From: an uncultured Oscillospiraceae bacterium
GTDB taxonomy: Bacteria > Bacillota > Clostridia > Oscillospirales > Oscillospiraceae
Length of the DNA: 64,000 nt
Assembly (NCBI GenBank): GCA_947625815.1
Contig: CANQPU010000006.1
Span: 1 to 64,000, forward strand
Direction: 5' to 3'
Shown here: in pieces, positions 1-8,449 of the stretch
Layout: each line of letters starts with the position of its first letter
Numbering within the stretch: the stretch's first letter is position 1
Notes under the pieces: generated by a model
Database searches by the model: none
What the model was told of the DNA's origin: nothing
What the model saw: only the letters and a program-made list of their open reading frames with translations
Program-made: the position numbers and the translations under genes

Positions 1-75
1 GGAGCTGGTGGACGGATTCGAACCCCCGACCTGCTGATTACAAATCAGCTGCTCTACCAGCTGAGCTACACCAGC
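1..75 (-). tRNA. tRNA-Thr (anticodon UGU)
   Basis: Read on the minus strand this folds as a complete cloverleaf. The acceptor stem is GCTGGTG/CACCAGC, the D arm begins GCTCAG, the anticodon stem GCTGA/TCAGC closes the loop TTTGTAA (anticodon TGT, reading ACA), and the T arm contains GTTCGAATC. The CCA end appears genomically encoded, with its last base just outside the window, so the gene is cut by one base or so. It has its own promoter at 99-127. Confidence 0.96.
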
Positions 76-98
76 ATTCCGTCGCATCAGCATGAGAT

Positions 99-127
99 AT
101 GATAACAAAACTGACCCCGTTTGTCAA
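99..127 (-). promoter_or_regulatory. Sigma-A promoter of tRNA-Thr
   Basis: On the minus strand TTGACA (122-127) is separated by exactly 17 bp from TATCAT (99-104). The tRNA 5' end lies about 24 bp downstream of the -10 box. The consensus -35 and ideal spacing fit a strong stable-RNA promoter. Confidence 0.85.
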
Positions 128-150
128 CATCTATTTTTCTTTTTTCTCAA

Positions 151-177
151 TAAAAAATACCCGAAAGCGGGAAAAAA
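151..177 (-). terminator. Weak intrinsic terminator of the nusA-ribF operon
   Basis: On the minus strand a short CCCG-CTTT-CGGG hairpin (160-171) is followed by TATTTTTTA (151-159). Only four GC pairs form the stem, so it may need help from the C-rich tract just upstream in the transcript (184-283). Confidence 0.5.
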
Positions 178-183
178 GCGTCA

Positions 184-283
184 AGAGGAGGGGGAGAGCA
201 AGGGGGGAGGGAGAGGGGGAGAGAGGGGGATGGGGGCGGGAGGGGAGGCGGCGGGGGCGGCCGGGGACAGCAGAGCGCGGGGG
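184..283 (-). other. 100-base C-rich, G-poor transcript tract after ribF
   Basis: The plus strand is an almost pure G/A run, so RNA from the ribF operon would be a C-rich, G-poor stretch directly after the ribF stop. Such composition is typical of Rho utilisation sites. The G runs on the other strand could also form G-quadruplexes. No ORF here looks coding. Confidence 0.5.
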
Positions 284-284
284 G

Positions 285-1223
285 TCAATTTTTCCACTCC
301 GGGTAATCGAAGGGGTCGATGGGGTGGCGGTCGAAGAACCGGAGGGTCTCGGCGGCGTCGGAGCGGATCTGGTCGCGGAGGGCCTCGATCCGGTCAAACC
401 GAATCTCGTCCCGGAGGAACCTGTAAAACTCCACCCGGATGCGCTGGCCGTACAGGTTGCGGTCCATGCCCAGAAGGTGGCTCTCCACGGTGACGGCGGT
501 CTCGCCGCCCACGGTGGGGCGGACGCCGATATTGGTGACCGCCGGGAAGAGCTCGCCGGTGGAGAGGATGTGGGCCTCGGCTATGTAGACGCCGTGACGG
601 GGGTCCAGGACGCCCTCGGGGAAGCGCATGTTGATGGTGGGGGTGCCCAGGGTCCGGCCAAAGCGGTAGCCGCTCTGGACCGTGTCGGTGAGGAGGTGGC
701 GGTGGCCCAGAAGCTCTCCGGCCTCCCGACACTGCCCCTGAAGGAGGAGGGAGCGGATACGGGTGGAGCTGATGGGCTCCCCTCCGGCCATCACCGGCGG
801 GACGATGTGACAGCCCAGACCCAGCGCCCGGCATTTTTCCTCCAAAAGCGCGGCGCTGCCCGCGCCCCCGTAGCCGAAGCGGAAGTCATAACCGGCCACC
901 AGGCACACCGCGCCGAAATCGGATTTCAGCCACTCCACAAAGCGGTCCCAGGGCATGTGCCGAAGCTCGTCGTCAAAATGCAGGAAGATCAGGTCGTCGA
1001 TGCCGTAGATCCGGCGCATGATGTCGGCCCGGTCCAGGGGGGAGTTGATCATGGGCACCGGCCGGTCCCCGATGGTCTTGCCGGGGGGCGTGTCGAAGGA
1101 GATGACCGCCGGCTCCACGGCATACTGCGCGGCCAGATCCCGGGCGGCCCTCAGAAGCGCCCCGTGGCCCAGGTGGACCCCGTCGAAAAAGCCCAGCGCG
1201 ATGACCCGTTTACCTTTTTCCAA
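285..1223 (-). CDS. ribF: Bifunctional riboflavin kinase / FMN adenylyltransferase
   Basis: Cytosolic enzyme converting riboflavin to FMN and FMN to FAD, 312 aa (usual length about 310). The N-terminal adenylyltransferase half has GFFDGVHLGHG at residues 11-21 and the ISSTRIR signature near residue 155. The C-terminal flavokinase half begins near residue 180 and contains GTPTINM. It is the last gene of the nusA operon, directly abutting the truB stop, so its start codon follows without a gap. No FMN riboswitch is visible in front of it; expression is evidently by read-through from the translation operon, an arrangement common in Firmicutes. Confidence 0.96.
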   Translation of the reverse strand: MEKGKRVIALGFFDGVHLGHGALLRAARDLAAQYAVEPAVISFDTPPGKTIGDRPVPMINSPLDRADIMRRIYGIDDLIFLHFDDELRHMPWDRFVEWLKSDFGAVCLVAGYDFRFGYGGAGSAALLEEKCRALGLGCHIVPPVMAGGEPISSTRIRSLLLQGQCREAGELLGHRHLLTDTVQSGYRFGRTLGTPTINMRFPEGVLDPRHGVYIAEAHILSTGELFPAVTNIGVRPTVGGETAVTVESHLLGMDRNLYGQRIRVEFYRFLRDEIRFDRIEALRDQIRSDAAETLRFFDRHPIDPFDYPEWKN

Positions 1224-2096
1224 TCAAACCACCTCAAAAAAGCTCTTGACGGTGGCCATCCGGCCCGCCCGGGCCCTGCCGACCATCAAAAATTCGCCGT
1301 TTTCCCCGTAGACCCGGTACTCCCCGTCGGGGACGGAGACCGGGAAATCCGTGCCGCAGCGGCATTTTTTCTCCCGGGCGGCATCCGCCGTATAGGCGGG
1401 GAGGGCCTGAAAGAGGCTGTCCACCGGGAGAAGAAAGCGGTCCGGCATGCCGGCCTCCGCCTCGCGGATCACGTCCGCCAGGGCGTGGGCGTCCGAAATG
1501 TCGAAGGCGCCGGCCCGGGTCCGGCGCAGGGCGGCCATGGCGCCGCCGCACCCGAGGCGCCGGCCGATGTCGTGGCAGAGCGTGCGGATATAGGTGCCCT
1601 TGGAGCACTCGATGTCCAGGAGGATATCCTCCCCGTCGCGTCCCAGAAGGGTCAGGGAGTAGACGGTGACGGGCCGGGGCGGCCGCTCCACACTCTGCCC
1701 GCGCCTGGCCAGCTCATAGAGCTTCCGGCCGCCGATCTTGACGGCGGAGTACATGGGCGGGACCTGAAGAAGCTCCCCGGTGAACGACCGGAGGGCCTCC
1801 AGAAGATCGTCTTCAGAGAATTTGCGGGGGTTGGATTCCAGCACGCGCCCCGTGATGTCCTGGGTGTCGGTGACGAGTCCCGGGCGCAGGGCGGCGGTAT
1901 AGCGCTTCCGGTCGTTCTCCGCAAACTCCACGGCCCGGGTGGCCCGGCCCACGAAGACGGGGAGCACCCCGGTGGCCATGGGGTCCAGCGTGCCGGAGTG
2001 GCCCACGCGTTTTTCCCGGAGGACGCCCCGGAGCTTGGAGCACACGTCCTGACTGGTCCAGCCGGCGGGCTTGTCCACGATGAGGATGCCGTTCAT
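1224..2096 (-). CDS. truB: tRNA pseudouridine-55 synthase
   Basis: Makes the pseudouridine at position 55 in the T loop of tRNAs. The 290-aa protein begins with the family signature ILIVDKPAGWTS. The catalytic motif GHSGTLDPMATG lies at residues 32-43, with the catalytic aspartate at residue 38. A C-terminal PUA-like segment (about 245-290) contains the EYRVYGENGEFL stretch. The start overlaps the nrnA stop by 4 bp, indicating translational coupling. Length and motifs are ordinary for the family. Confidence 0.97.
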   Translation of the reverse strand: MNGILIVDKPAGWTSQDVCSKLRGVLREKRVGHSGTLDPMATGVLPVFVGRATRAVEFAENDRKRYTAALRPGLVTDTQDITGRVLESNPRKFSEDDLLEALRSFTGELLQVPPMYSAVKIGGRKLYELARRGQSVERPPRPVTVYSLTLLGRDGEDILLDIECSKGTYIRTLCHDIGRRLGCGGAMAALRRTRAGAFDISDAHALADVIREAEAGMPDRFLLPVDSLFQALPAYTADAAREKKCRCGTDFPVSVPDGEYRVYGENGEFLMVGRARAGRMATVKSFFEVV

Positions 2097-3043
2097 GCCC
2101 CGGCCCCCGCGTCCAGCGCCGCCTCGATGGGGGGGAGGAGCAGCGCAAGGGCCTCCTCTGGGCCGGCCTTTACGGTACAGCCGGCGGCCATGGCGTGGCC
2201 GCCGCCGCCGAAGAGCTTCGCGATGTCGGAGACGTTGACCCGCCGGCCCGAGCGCAGGGAGACGCGGCAGGAGCCGTTTTCATTCTCCCGGATGGTGAGG
2301 CTGACCTGGTGGCCCTCTAACTTCCCGGCCAGGGCGGCCAGGTCGTCCATGTCGTTCTCCGTGACGCCGGTCTGCCTTATCATATCCAGGGTCACGATAT
2401 TGACCACGATCTCGCCGCCGCGGAAGGTTCGCAGACGGGAGTAGACCGCGCCCTCCAGGGCCAGACGGGCCCGGGAGAAGGTGCGGAAGAAAAGCCGGGA
2501 GAGGCCGGCGGTGTCGGCCCCCGCCCGGGCCAGGGCCGCCGCGGACAGGAAGGTGTTCTCCGTCACGTTGGCGTACTGGAAGCACCCGGTGTCGGTGGAG
2601 ACGGCGATGAAGAGAAGATCCGCCTCCTCCCTGGTGGGACCGCCGTGCAGAAGGCCGATGAGCGTCAGGACGATCTCGCCGCAGGCGGCGCGGGAGGCGT
2701 CCAGAACGGTGTGGGCGGCGAAGCCGGAGTTGGAGGGGTGGTGGTCGATGGCCAGCTCCACGCGGCCCTCAAATCCCGCGGGGAAAAGGCCGGGGGAGGC
2801 GATGTCCACGCTGACTGTATGCTCCGGCTGAAAGCCCCGGTCCGCGAAGAAGGGGGACACAAAGGGCAGGAATTTCTCGGTCACCTCGGGATTCGGGTAC
2901 AAAAAGGCCCGCTTCCCGGCACGGCGCAGGGCCGAGCACAGGGCGGCGGCGGAGCCCAGGGTGTCCCCGTCGGGGCGGGTGTGGGTCAGGATCAGGTAAC
3001 CGTCGTTCTCGCCGAGCCAGCCGGCGGCCTCATTCAGCGTCAT
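2093..3043 (-). CDS. nrnA: DHH/DHHA1 phosphoesterase (nanoRNase / pAp phosphatase)
   Basis: Degrades 2-5 nt RNA fragments and removes the 3' phosphate from 3'-phosphoadenosine-5'-phosphate. The 316-aa chain has the DHH domain first (HTRPDGDTLGS at 21-31 and the IDHHPSN metal-binding motif near residue 105). The DHHA1 domain follows, with the glycine-rich GGGGHAMAAG near residue 280. It overlaps rbfA by 14 bp at its start and truB by 4 bp at its end. The position between rbfA and truB is the classic Firmicutes arrangement. Confidence 0.94.
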   Translation of the reverse strand: MTLNEAAGWLGENDGYLILTHTRPDGDTLGSAAALCSALRRAGKRAFLYPNPEVTEKFLPFVSPFFADRGFQPEHTVSVDIASPGLFPAGFEGRVELAIDHHPSNSGFAAHTVLDASRAACGEIVLTLIGLLHGGPTREEADLLFIAVSTDTGCFQYANVTENTFLSAAALARAGADTAGLSRLFFRTFSRARLALEGAVYSRLRTFRGGEIVVNIVTLDMIRQTGVTENDMDDLAALAGKLEGHQVSLTIRENENGSCRVSLRSGRRVNVSDIAKLFGGGGHAMAAGCTVKAGPEEALALLLPPIEAALDAGAGA

Positions 3044-3404
3044 GTTCCGTCTCCTCCTCGGGTTTTATGTCGAGGGAGGCGAGAATGGAGTTGATGTGCG
3101 CCCCCTCCTCGATGGAGTGGTCGAGAATGAAGGTGAGCTCCGGCGTACTGCGCAGGCGGAGCCTCTGCCCCAGCTCCCGCCGCAGCCAGCCGGAGGCGGA
3201 CTTCAGCCCCTGCTTTAGGCTCTTCTCGTCCTCCAGGCCCAGGACGCTCAGGTAGACCTTGCAGTATTTCAGGTCCCCCGTGGCCTCGCAGGCCGTGACG
3301 GACAGGAGCCCCTGATGGATGCGGGGGTCCTTCACCTCCCGGAGGAGCTTGTCCATGCAAAGGCGGATGTCCTCATTGACGCGGTTTATATGGTTGGAAG
3401 GCAT
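3030..3404 (-). CDS. rbfA: 30S ribosome-binding factor A
   Basis: Small KH-fold factor (124 aa) that binds free 30S subunits and assists late maturation of the 16S rRNA 5' end. The sequence has the expected opening (SNHINRVNEDI), the central VTACEATGDLKYCKVYLSV strand-helix region, and an ELTFILDHSIEEG segment near the C terminus. It is separated from infB by a 274-bp gap holding four hairpins, the largest gap within this operon. Confidence 0.95.
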   Translation of the reverse strand: MPSNHINRVNEDIRLCMDKLLREVKDPRIHQGLLSVTACEATGDLKYCKVYLSVLGLEDEKSLKQGLKSASGWLRRELGQRLRLRSTPELTFILDHSIEEGAHINSILASLDIKPEEETEHDAE

Positions 3405-3442
3405 AGTATCGTTTCCTTTCCCGATTTTTCCTCAATATAGTG

Positions 3443-3473
3443 TTTTTTCCAAGGACATGCGCCTTGGAAAAAA
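3443..3473. repeat. Hairpin 1 of the infB-rbfA gap
   Basis: Perfect 12-bp inverted repeat TTTTTTCCAAGG / CCTTGGAAAAAA around a 7-nt loop ACATGCG. The T6CC...GGA6 frame with an ACATG loop recurs in the hairpin at 21060-21092, so both may belong to one repeat family. Confidence 0.8.
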
Positions 3474-3497
3474 CCTTTTGAAAAGCCCCAAATCAAA

Positions 3498-3530
3498 GAT
3501 TTTTTGCGGGGCTTCGCCTCGCAAAAAATC
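3498..3530. repeat. Hairpin 2 of the infB-rbfA gap
   Basis: Fifteen-base arms (3498-3512 and 3516-3530) with one mismatch and a 3-base loop TTC. The arms run GATTTTTTGCG...CGCAAAAAATC, so an oligo-T or oligo-A end is presented on both strands. Confidence 0.8.
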
Positions 3531-3580
3531 CCTTTTGCCGCCCAAGTGTGCCCTGACGGGGCGCGCGCGGGGCGACAGCA

Positions 3581-3622
3581 GGGAAAATATTCTGAATTTC
3601 GCGAAATTCAGAATATTTTCCC
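3581..3622. repeat. 42-bp perfect palindrome in the infB-rbfA gap
   Basis: Bases 3581-3600 are the exact reverse complement of 3603-3622 and the central GC is self-complementary, giving 21 uninterrupted pairs without a spacer. The half-site begins GGGAAAATATTCTGAATTTC. It could form a cruciform or a long RNA hairpin inside the operon message, between infB and rbfA. Confidence 0.9.
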
Positions 3623-3641
3623 GCACGTTCTCCCATTGGCA

Positions 3642-3668
3642 TTTGAAGCCCGCAGAGCGGGCTTCAAA
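3642..3668. repeat. Hairpin 4, just downstream of the infB stop
   Basis: Perfect 12-bp inverted repeat TTTGAAGCCCGC / GCGGGCTTCAAA with a 3-base loop AGA, ending 11 bp from the infB stop codon. No clear oligo-U run follows in the minus direction, so it looks more like an RNA-processing or stability element than a terminator. Confidence 0.75.
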
Positions 3669-3678
3669 GCCAGTAAAG

Positions 3679-6039
3679 TTATATCTGCTCCATGACGAAG
3701 CACTCGATGATGTCGCCGACCTTCACGTCGTTGAACTTCTCGATCTGCATACCGCATTCGTAGCCGGAGGCCACCTCGCGCACGTCGTCCTTGAAGCGGC
3801 GGAGGCTGGCAAGCTCGCCCTCGAAGATGACCACGTTGTCCCGGAGGACCCGGACCTTGCAGCCGCGCTGGATCTTGCCGTCCTGCACGTAGCAGCCGCA
3901 GACGGTGCCCACCTTGGAGACCTTGTAGGTCTCCCGGACCTCGGCGTGGCCCAGCTGGACCTCCCGGAATTTCGGGGCCAGCATACCCTTCATGGCGGCC
4001 TCCACCTCGCCGATGCAGTCGTAGATCACGCTGTAAAGGCGGATGTCCACATGACTGCGGGCGGCGGACTCGCGGGCGGCGCTGTCCGGGCGGACGTTGA
4101 AGCCCACGATGATGGCCCCGGAGGTGGCGGCCAGCATCACGTCGGACTCGTTGACGGCGCCCACGGCGGAGTGGATGACCTTCACCCGGACCTCCTCGTT
4201 GGTCAGCTTCTCCAGAGAGGACTTGATGGCCTCGGCGGAGCCCTGGACGTCGGCCTTGACGATGATGGGCAGCTCCTTCAGCTCCCCCTCCTTGATCTGG
4301 GCGAAGAGATCCTCCAGCGTCACCTTTTTGCCGGCCTCGCCGGCGTTCTTCTGGCTGTTCCTGCGCTGTTCGGCCAGCTCACGGGCCATGCGCTCGTCGG
4401 CCACGGCGTTGAAGATGTCGCCCGCGGCGGGGACCTCCCCCATGCCGGCGATCTCCACGGGGACGGAGGGGCCGGCCTCGGTGACGCGCTCGCCCTTGTC
4501 GTTCATCATGGTGCGCACACGCCCCACGGCGGTGCCGGCGATGATGATATCGCCCTGATGGAGGGTGCCGTTTTGCACCAGGACCGTCATGATGGGGCCG
4601 CGGCCCTTGTCAAGGCGGGCCTCGATGACCACGCCCCGGGCCTCCCGGTCGGGATTGGCGCGCAGCTCCTGGACCTCGGCCAGGACGACGAGATTTTCCA
4701 GAAGCTCCTGGATCCCCTCGCCGGTCTTGGCGGAGATGGGGCACACGATGGTGTCGCCGCCCCACTCCTCGGGGACGATGTCGTATTCGGTGAGCTGCTG
4801 CTTGATGCGCTCGGGGTTGGCCCCGTGCACGTCCATCTTGTTGATGGCCACCACGATGGGGATCTTCGCCGCCTTCGCGTGGTTGATGGACTCCACGGTC
4901 TGGGGCATGATGCCGTCGTCGGCGGCCACCACCAGGATGGCGATATCCGTGGCCATGGCGCCGCGGGCGCGCATGGAGGTGAAGGCCTCGTGGCCCGGGG
5001 TATCCAGGAAGGTGACGGGGGAGCCCTTCACTAAGACGCGGTAAGCGCCGATGTGCTGGGTGATGCCGCCGGCCTCGCCGGCCGCCACGTTGGAGGAGCG
5101 GATCTTGTCCAGAAGGGAGGTCTTGCCGTGGTCCACGTGGCCCATGACCACCACCACGGGGGCGCGGGGACGCAGCTCCTCGGCGGTATCCTCCCGGTCG
5201 TTGATGAGGCGCTCTTCGATGGTGACGACCACCTCCCGCTCCACCTTACAGCCCAGCTCCATGGCCACCAGGGCGGCGGTGTCGTAATCGATGGTGTCGG
5301 AAACGGAGGCCATGACGCCCATCCTGATGAGGGACTTGACCACCTCCGCGCCCGTCTTTTTCATGCGGGAGGCCAGCTCGCCCACGCTGATCTCGTCGGG
5401 GATCTGGACCTTTACGGGGGCCTTCTTGGCCACCTCGAACTGGAGGCGGCGCATACGGTCCCGCTCCTCCTGGCGGCGCTTGGCGGACCGGTCCTGAGCG
5501 GGATTGGCCCGCTGCTGGCCGCCCTTTTTCCGGATCTGCTCCTTGCCGCGCTTCATGTTGTTGGCGCGGTCGCCGGCCATCTGGTCAAAGCGCTCGTCGT
5601 ATTTTTCGATGTTGATGGTGACGCCGGAGGTGTCGATGACGCGCTTCTGCTTTTCGGGACGGGGCTTGAAGTCCTTCTCCGGCCTGGGCTGGGGCCTGGA
5701 CTGGGCCTGGGACTGGGAGGACTGCTGGCCCGGCTGCGCCTGGGGCTGGCCCTTCTGGCCGGACTGGGGCTGGGAGGGCTGCTGGGCCGGCTTTGCCTCG
5801 GCCTTTTCGGGCGCGGGGGCCTCCTTGGGCTTCACATCGGCGAACACGTCGGCGATGGAGGCCATCTGGTTGTGCTGAGTCAGATACTCAAAAATGATAT
5901 CCAGCTCCGGGTCCTCGAGCACCTGCATGTGATTCTTCGGGGTGGTGGCGTACTTCGTCAGGATCTCCGTGATGACCTTGGAGGTCATCTTGAAATCCTT
6001 CGCCACCTCATGCACCCGGTATTTTACTACTATTGCCAT
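3679..6039 (-). CDS. infB: Translation initiation factor IF-2
   Basis: GTPase that delivers fMet-tRNA to the 30S subunit and promotes subunit joining. The 786-aa protein opens with an IF2 N-terminal helix domain (1-60). A proline/glutamine-rich linker follows at about 74-130 and a second IF2-N domain at about 212-262. The G domain has GHVDHGKT at 300-307, a DTPGH switch, NKMD and SAK motifs. Beta-barrel domains complete the chain. The start is ATG at 6039 behind AAAGGATT. It lies 46 bp downstream of ylxQ in the operon. Confidence 0.98.
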   Translation of the reverse strand: MAIVVKYRVHEVAKDFKMTSKVITEILTKYATTPKNHMQVLEDPELDIIFEYLTQHNQMASIADVFADVKPKEAPAPEKAEAKPAQQPSQPQSGQKGQPQAQPGQQSSQSQAQSRPQPRPEKDFKPRPEKQKRVIDTSGVTINIEKYDERFDQMAGDRANNMKRGKEQIRKKGGQQRANPAQDRSAKRRQEERDRMRRLQFEVAKKAPVKVQIPDEISVGELASRMKKTGAEVVKSLIRMGVMASVSDTIDYDTAALVAMELGCKVEREVVVTIEERLINDREDTAEELRPRAPVVVVMGHVDHGKTSLLDKIRSSNVAAGEAGGITQHIGAYRVLVKGSPVTFLDTPGHEAFTSMRARGAMATDIAILVVAADDGIMPQTVESINHAKAAKIPIVVAINKMDVHGANPERIKQQLTEYDIVPEEWGGDTIVCPISAKTGEGIQELLENLVVLAEVQELRANPDREARGVVIEARLDKGRGPIMTVLVQNGTLHQGDIIIAGTAVGRVRTMMNDKGERVTEAGPSVPVEIAGMGEVPAAGDIFNAVADERMARELAEQRRNSQKNAGEAGKKVTLEDLFAQIKEGELKELPIIVKADVQGSAEAIKSSLEKLTNEEVRVKVIHSAVGAVNESDVMLAATSGAIIVGFNVRPDSAARESAARSHVDIRLYSVIYDCIGEVEAAMKGMLAPKFREVQLGHAEVRETYKVSKVGTVCGCYVQDGKIQRGCKVRVLRDNVVIFEGELASLRRFKDDVREVASGYECGMQIEKFNDVKVGDIIECFVMEQI

Positions 6040-6085
6040 TCTGTAACCAATCCTTTCAGCAAGAGCTCGATATTCCTCGGGGGGA

Positions 6086-6499
6086 TCATTTTTTCCCGCG
6101 CTTCACGTTCCGCTCATGGCGGCGCAGCTCTTTTCGGCGGGCCCCGGCGCGGGCGTCCAGGACCGCGAGAGTCTCCAATATGTCGTCAAGGCCGCCCTGT
6201 TCCTCGTGGAGCTTTTCCGCGAAGGCGTGGGCAAAGCCGATGTCCGTTATGGCGGCGACGCCCACGGCGTCCCGGCCCAGGGCGGCGCCCAGCTCCTCTT
6301 TCGTGAAGGGGACGGCGGCCACGGGACATCCGGCGGCCCGCCCGGAATTTTCGGCCCGCAGGCCGGCGCTCCGGCCGGCGTCGGCGGCCGTCAGGATGAG
6401 CTTCGTCTTGCCGGCGCGGGCGGCGATGTTCACGGACTCGTCACCGATCTCCACCCGGCCGGCCTTTTTGGCCAGGCCGAGAAAGCTCAGGGCGCTCAT
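6086..6499 (-). CDS. ylxQ: L7Ae-family RNA-binding protein YlxQ
   Basis: A 137-aa member of the L7Ae/L30e/S12e/Gadd45 fold that binds kink-turn RNAs; in Firmicutes this gene always sits between ylxR and infB. The opening [13 protein letters not shown] and the central [10 protein letters not shown] segment match the family. The C-terminal 40 residues are very basic and longer than the minimal fold, probably an added RNA-binding tail. The start overlaps the rnpM stop by an ATGA. Confidence 0.88.
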   Translation of the reverse strand: MSALSFLGLAKKAGRVEIGDESVNIAARAGKTKLILTAADAGRSAGLRAENSGRAAGCPVAAVPFTKEELGAALGRDAVGVAAITDIGFAHAFAEKLHEEQGGLDDILETLAVLDARAGARRKELRRHERNVKRGKK

Positions 6500-6768
6500 T
6501 CTCCCGCCTCCATCTGGGCGCGGAGGAGGTCAAAGATCTCCTCCGGGACGGGGGCGTCCAGCGCGCGGCTCAGGGCCCGGGAGCGGATGGCCTTTTTGAG
6601 GCACTCGGGGTCCCGGCACACATAGGCGCCGCGGCCGGGCTTCTTGCCACGGGAGTCGATGGAGATCTCCCCCTCCGGCGAGCGGACGACGCGGACCAGC
6701 TCCCTCTTGGGCCGCCGGGTCCGGCATCCCACGCACTGGCGCATGGGGATCTTTCTGGCCTGCTCCAT
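6496..6768 (-). CDS. rnpM: YlxR / RnpM RNase P modulator
   Basis: A 90-aa DUF448 protein. The hallmark RQCVGCRTRRPKREL lies at the N terminus, followed by RGAYVCRDPECL, which supplies the second pair of cysteines. Relatives bind RNA, and the Bacillus protein has been described as modulating RNase P activity. It sits 3 bp after nusA and overlaps ylxQ, so the three are translated together. Confidence 0.92.
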   Translation of the reverse strand: MEQARKIPMRQCVGCRTRRPKRELVRVVRSPEGEISIDSRGKKPGRGAYVCRDPECLKKAIRSRALSRALDAPVPEEIFDLLRAQMEAGE

Positions 6769-6771
6769 GGC

Positions 6772-7830
6772 TCACCCCATAAAGCTCTCGGGCTTTATAT
6801 CGATCTTGAGGCCGGTGAGGCGGGCGGCCAGACGGACGTTCTGGCCCTCCTTGCCGATGGCCAGGGAGAGCTGGCTGTCCGGCACGATGGCGCGGCAGCT
6901 CTTGCCGCCCTCCTCCGGGAACTCCACCCGGACCACGTCCGCCGGCGCCAGGGCCGCGGCCACATACTCGGCGGGGTCCTCGGAATAGCGGATGATGTCG
7001 ATCTTCTCACCCCGCAGCTCATCCACCACGGCGGCGACGCGGCCCCCGCGGGGACCGACGCAGGCGCCCACGGGCTCCACGGCGGGGTCGGAGGACCAGA
7101 CGGCCATCTTCGTGCGGCTGCCGGCCTCCCGGGCGATGGACTTGATCTCCACCGTGCCGTCGAAGATCTCGGGGACCTCGTTCTCAAAGAGCCTTTTCAC
7201 AAGGCCCGGATGGGTGCGGGACACCAGCACCTGGGCGCCGGAGCCCAGCTTGTGGACCTCCACCACGTAGACCTTCAGGAGCTGGCCCTCGGTGATGCGC
7301 TCGCCGGGGATCTGCTCGCCGGCGGGGAGGAGGCCGTCGGTGTTCTCGGAGCCGGAGCTCAGGTGGACGCTGACGGAGCCCCGGACCGGGTCGATGTGGC
7401 TCACGGTGGCGGTGAACATCTCATGCTCCTTGGAGGTGAACTGCTCGTAGACCATGCTGCGCTCGGCCTCGCGGATGCCCTGGATGATCACCTGCTTGGC
7501 GGCCTGGGCGGCGATGCGGCCGAACTTTTTGGTGTCCACGGGGACGTTCACCGTGTCGCCCACGCCGGCGCGCTTGCTGTACTTCCGGGCCTCCTCGGGC
7601 ACCAGCTCGACGGCGGGATTCTCCACGGACTCCACCACGGTCTTGCGGATGTACATGTCGATCTTTTTCTTGTCCTCGTCGATGTCCACGATCACGTTCT
7701 CCTCCGCCTCGGGATTGTCCTTGCGGAGGGCGGCCAGAAGGGCCTGACGGATGCGGTCGAGCATGTACTCCCGGGGGATGCCCTTCTCTTTTTCGATGTC
7801 GGCTATGGCCTCAAAAAATTCTGCGTTCAT
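6772..7830 (-). CDS. nusA: Transcription termination/antitermination factor NusA
   Basis: RNA polymerase-associated factor acting in pausing, intrinsic termination and antitermination. The 352-aa protein has an N-terminal RNAP-binding domain (1-125), an S1 domain (about 130-200) and tandem KH domains (about 230-345, with VGPRGGRV and IGKEGQNVRLAARLTG). It lacks the C-terminal acidic repeats of enterobacterial NusA, as is normal for Firmicutes. The leader of this operon carries an intrinsic terminator, so NusA could feed back on its own synthesis. Confidence 0.97.
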   Translation of the reverse strand: MNAEFFEAIADIEKEKGIPREYMLDRIRQALLAALRKDNPEAEENVIVDIDEDKKKIDMYIRKTVVESVENPAVELVPEEARKYSKRAGVGDTVNVPVDTKKFGRIAAQAAKQVIIQGIREAERSMVYEQFTSKEHEMFTATVSHIDPVRGSVSVHLSSGSENTDGLLPAGEQIPGERITEGQLLKVYVVEVHKLGSGAQVLVSRTHPGLVKRLFENEVPEIFDGTVEIKSIAREAGSRTKMAVWSSDPAVEPVGACVGPRGGRVAAVVDELRGEKIDIIRYSEDPAEYVAAALAPADVVRVEFPEEGGKSCRAIVPDSQLSLAIGKEGQNVRLAARLTGLKIDIKPESFMG

Positions 7831-7846
7831 TGCTGTTGCTCCTTCA

Positions 7847-8302
7847 TTATTCTAAACGGAGGTGGACGCTGGCCACCTGATTTTTTTCAAAGGTTTTCGT
7901 CTCGCCGGACTTTGTCTCGATGGTGACGTCCCCGCCGGCGAAGGATCGGAGATATCCCAGGTGCTCCTTGGAGCCCTCCGCGGTCCGGTAGAGCTTCACG
8001 GAGACGTAGGAGCCCAGAAAGCGCTGAAAATCGGAGGGGCGCTTCAGCTCCCGCTCCACCCCGGCGGAGGAGACCTCAAAATTGTAGCTGTCCGGGATGG
8101 GGTCCGCCTCGTCCAGCAGGGGGTCCAGAGCGCGGGACACGGCCTCGCAGTCGTCGATGCCGACGCCGCCCTCCTTGTCGATGTAGACCCGCAGGAACCA
8201 GGTCCCCGCCTCCCGGACGTACTCCACGTCCCACAGCTCACAGCCGTGGGCCTCCACCACGGGCCTGGCCATGGCCGTGACCGTCTCGACCACCTTGTTC
8301 AT
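7847..8302 (-). CDS. rimP: Ribosome maturation factor RimP
   Basis: A 151-aa 30S assembly factor, first gene of the operon. Recognisable stretches are the N-terminal VEAHGCELWDVEYVREAG, the central DPIPDSYNFEVSSAGVERELK and the C-terminal SH3-like half. The start ATG at 8302 follows GGAGGGGG. It lies about 90 bp downstream of the promoter at 8399-8427, with the leader terminator between them. Confidence 0.96.
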   Translation of the reverse strand: MNKVVETVTAMARPVVEAHGCELWDVEYVREAGTWFLRVYIDKEGGVGIDDCEAVSRALDPLLDEADPIPDSYNFEVSSAGVERELKRPSDFQRFLGSYVSVKLYRTAEGSKEHLGYLRSFAGGDVTIETKSGETKTFEKNQVASVHLRLE

Positions 8303-8347
8303 AGGATCCCCCTCCGCGGATGATTTTGATCTTCGGATAATGTGCAG

Positions 8348-8374
8348 AAAAAAGAGTGGGAAAACCGCCCACTC
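8348..8374 (-). terminator. Leader terminator (possible attenuator) of the rimP-nusA operon
   Basis: On the minus strand GAGTGGG (8368-8374) and CCCACTC (8354-8360) pair around a 7-nt loop and are followed directly by six U residues (8348-8353). It lies between the operon promoter and rimP, so transcription must read through it. That placement is expected for an attenuator and not for an end-of-operon terminator. Confidence 0.75.
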
Positions 8375-8398
8375 AAGTCAACCTATACCATCCTTTGC

Positions 8399-8427
8399 AT
8401 TATAACACGGCAAAAACCGTATTGCAA
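8399..8427 (-). promoter_or_regulatory. Sigma-A promoter of the rimP-nusA-infB operon
   Basis: On the minus strand TTGCAA (8422-8427) is 17 bp from TATAAT (8399-8404). The spacer holds a small inverted repeat, ACGG-CAAAAA-CCGT on the plus strand at 8407-8420, which could be an operator. The predicted start lies about 90 bp in front of rimP. Confidence 0.85.
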
Positions 8428-8449
8428 CAGTTTTTTCTCGTCAAGGACG

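Noticed and set aside
1224..1300. FMN riboswitch in front of ribF
   Set aside because: ribF directly abuts truB and there is no leader.
99..2444. Open frame of 781 codons antisense to truB, nrnA and ribF
   Set aside because: GC-rich antisense shadow: low-complexity, no motif, and opposite to clearly coding genes with intact family signatures.
3319..6306. Long plus-strand open frames opposite infB
   Set aside because: Leu/Gly/Asp/Val/His-rich mirror translation of infB codons, with no independent start signals.
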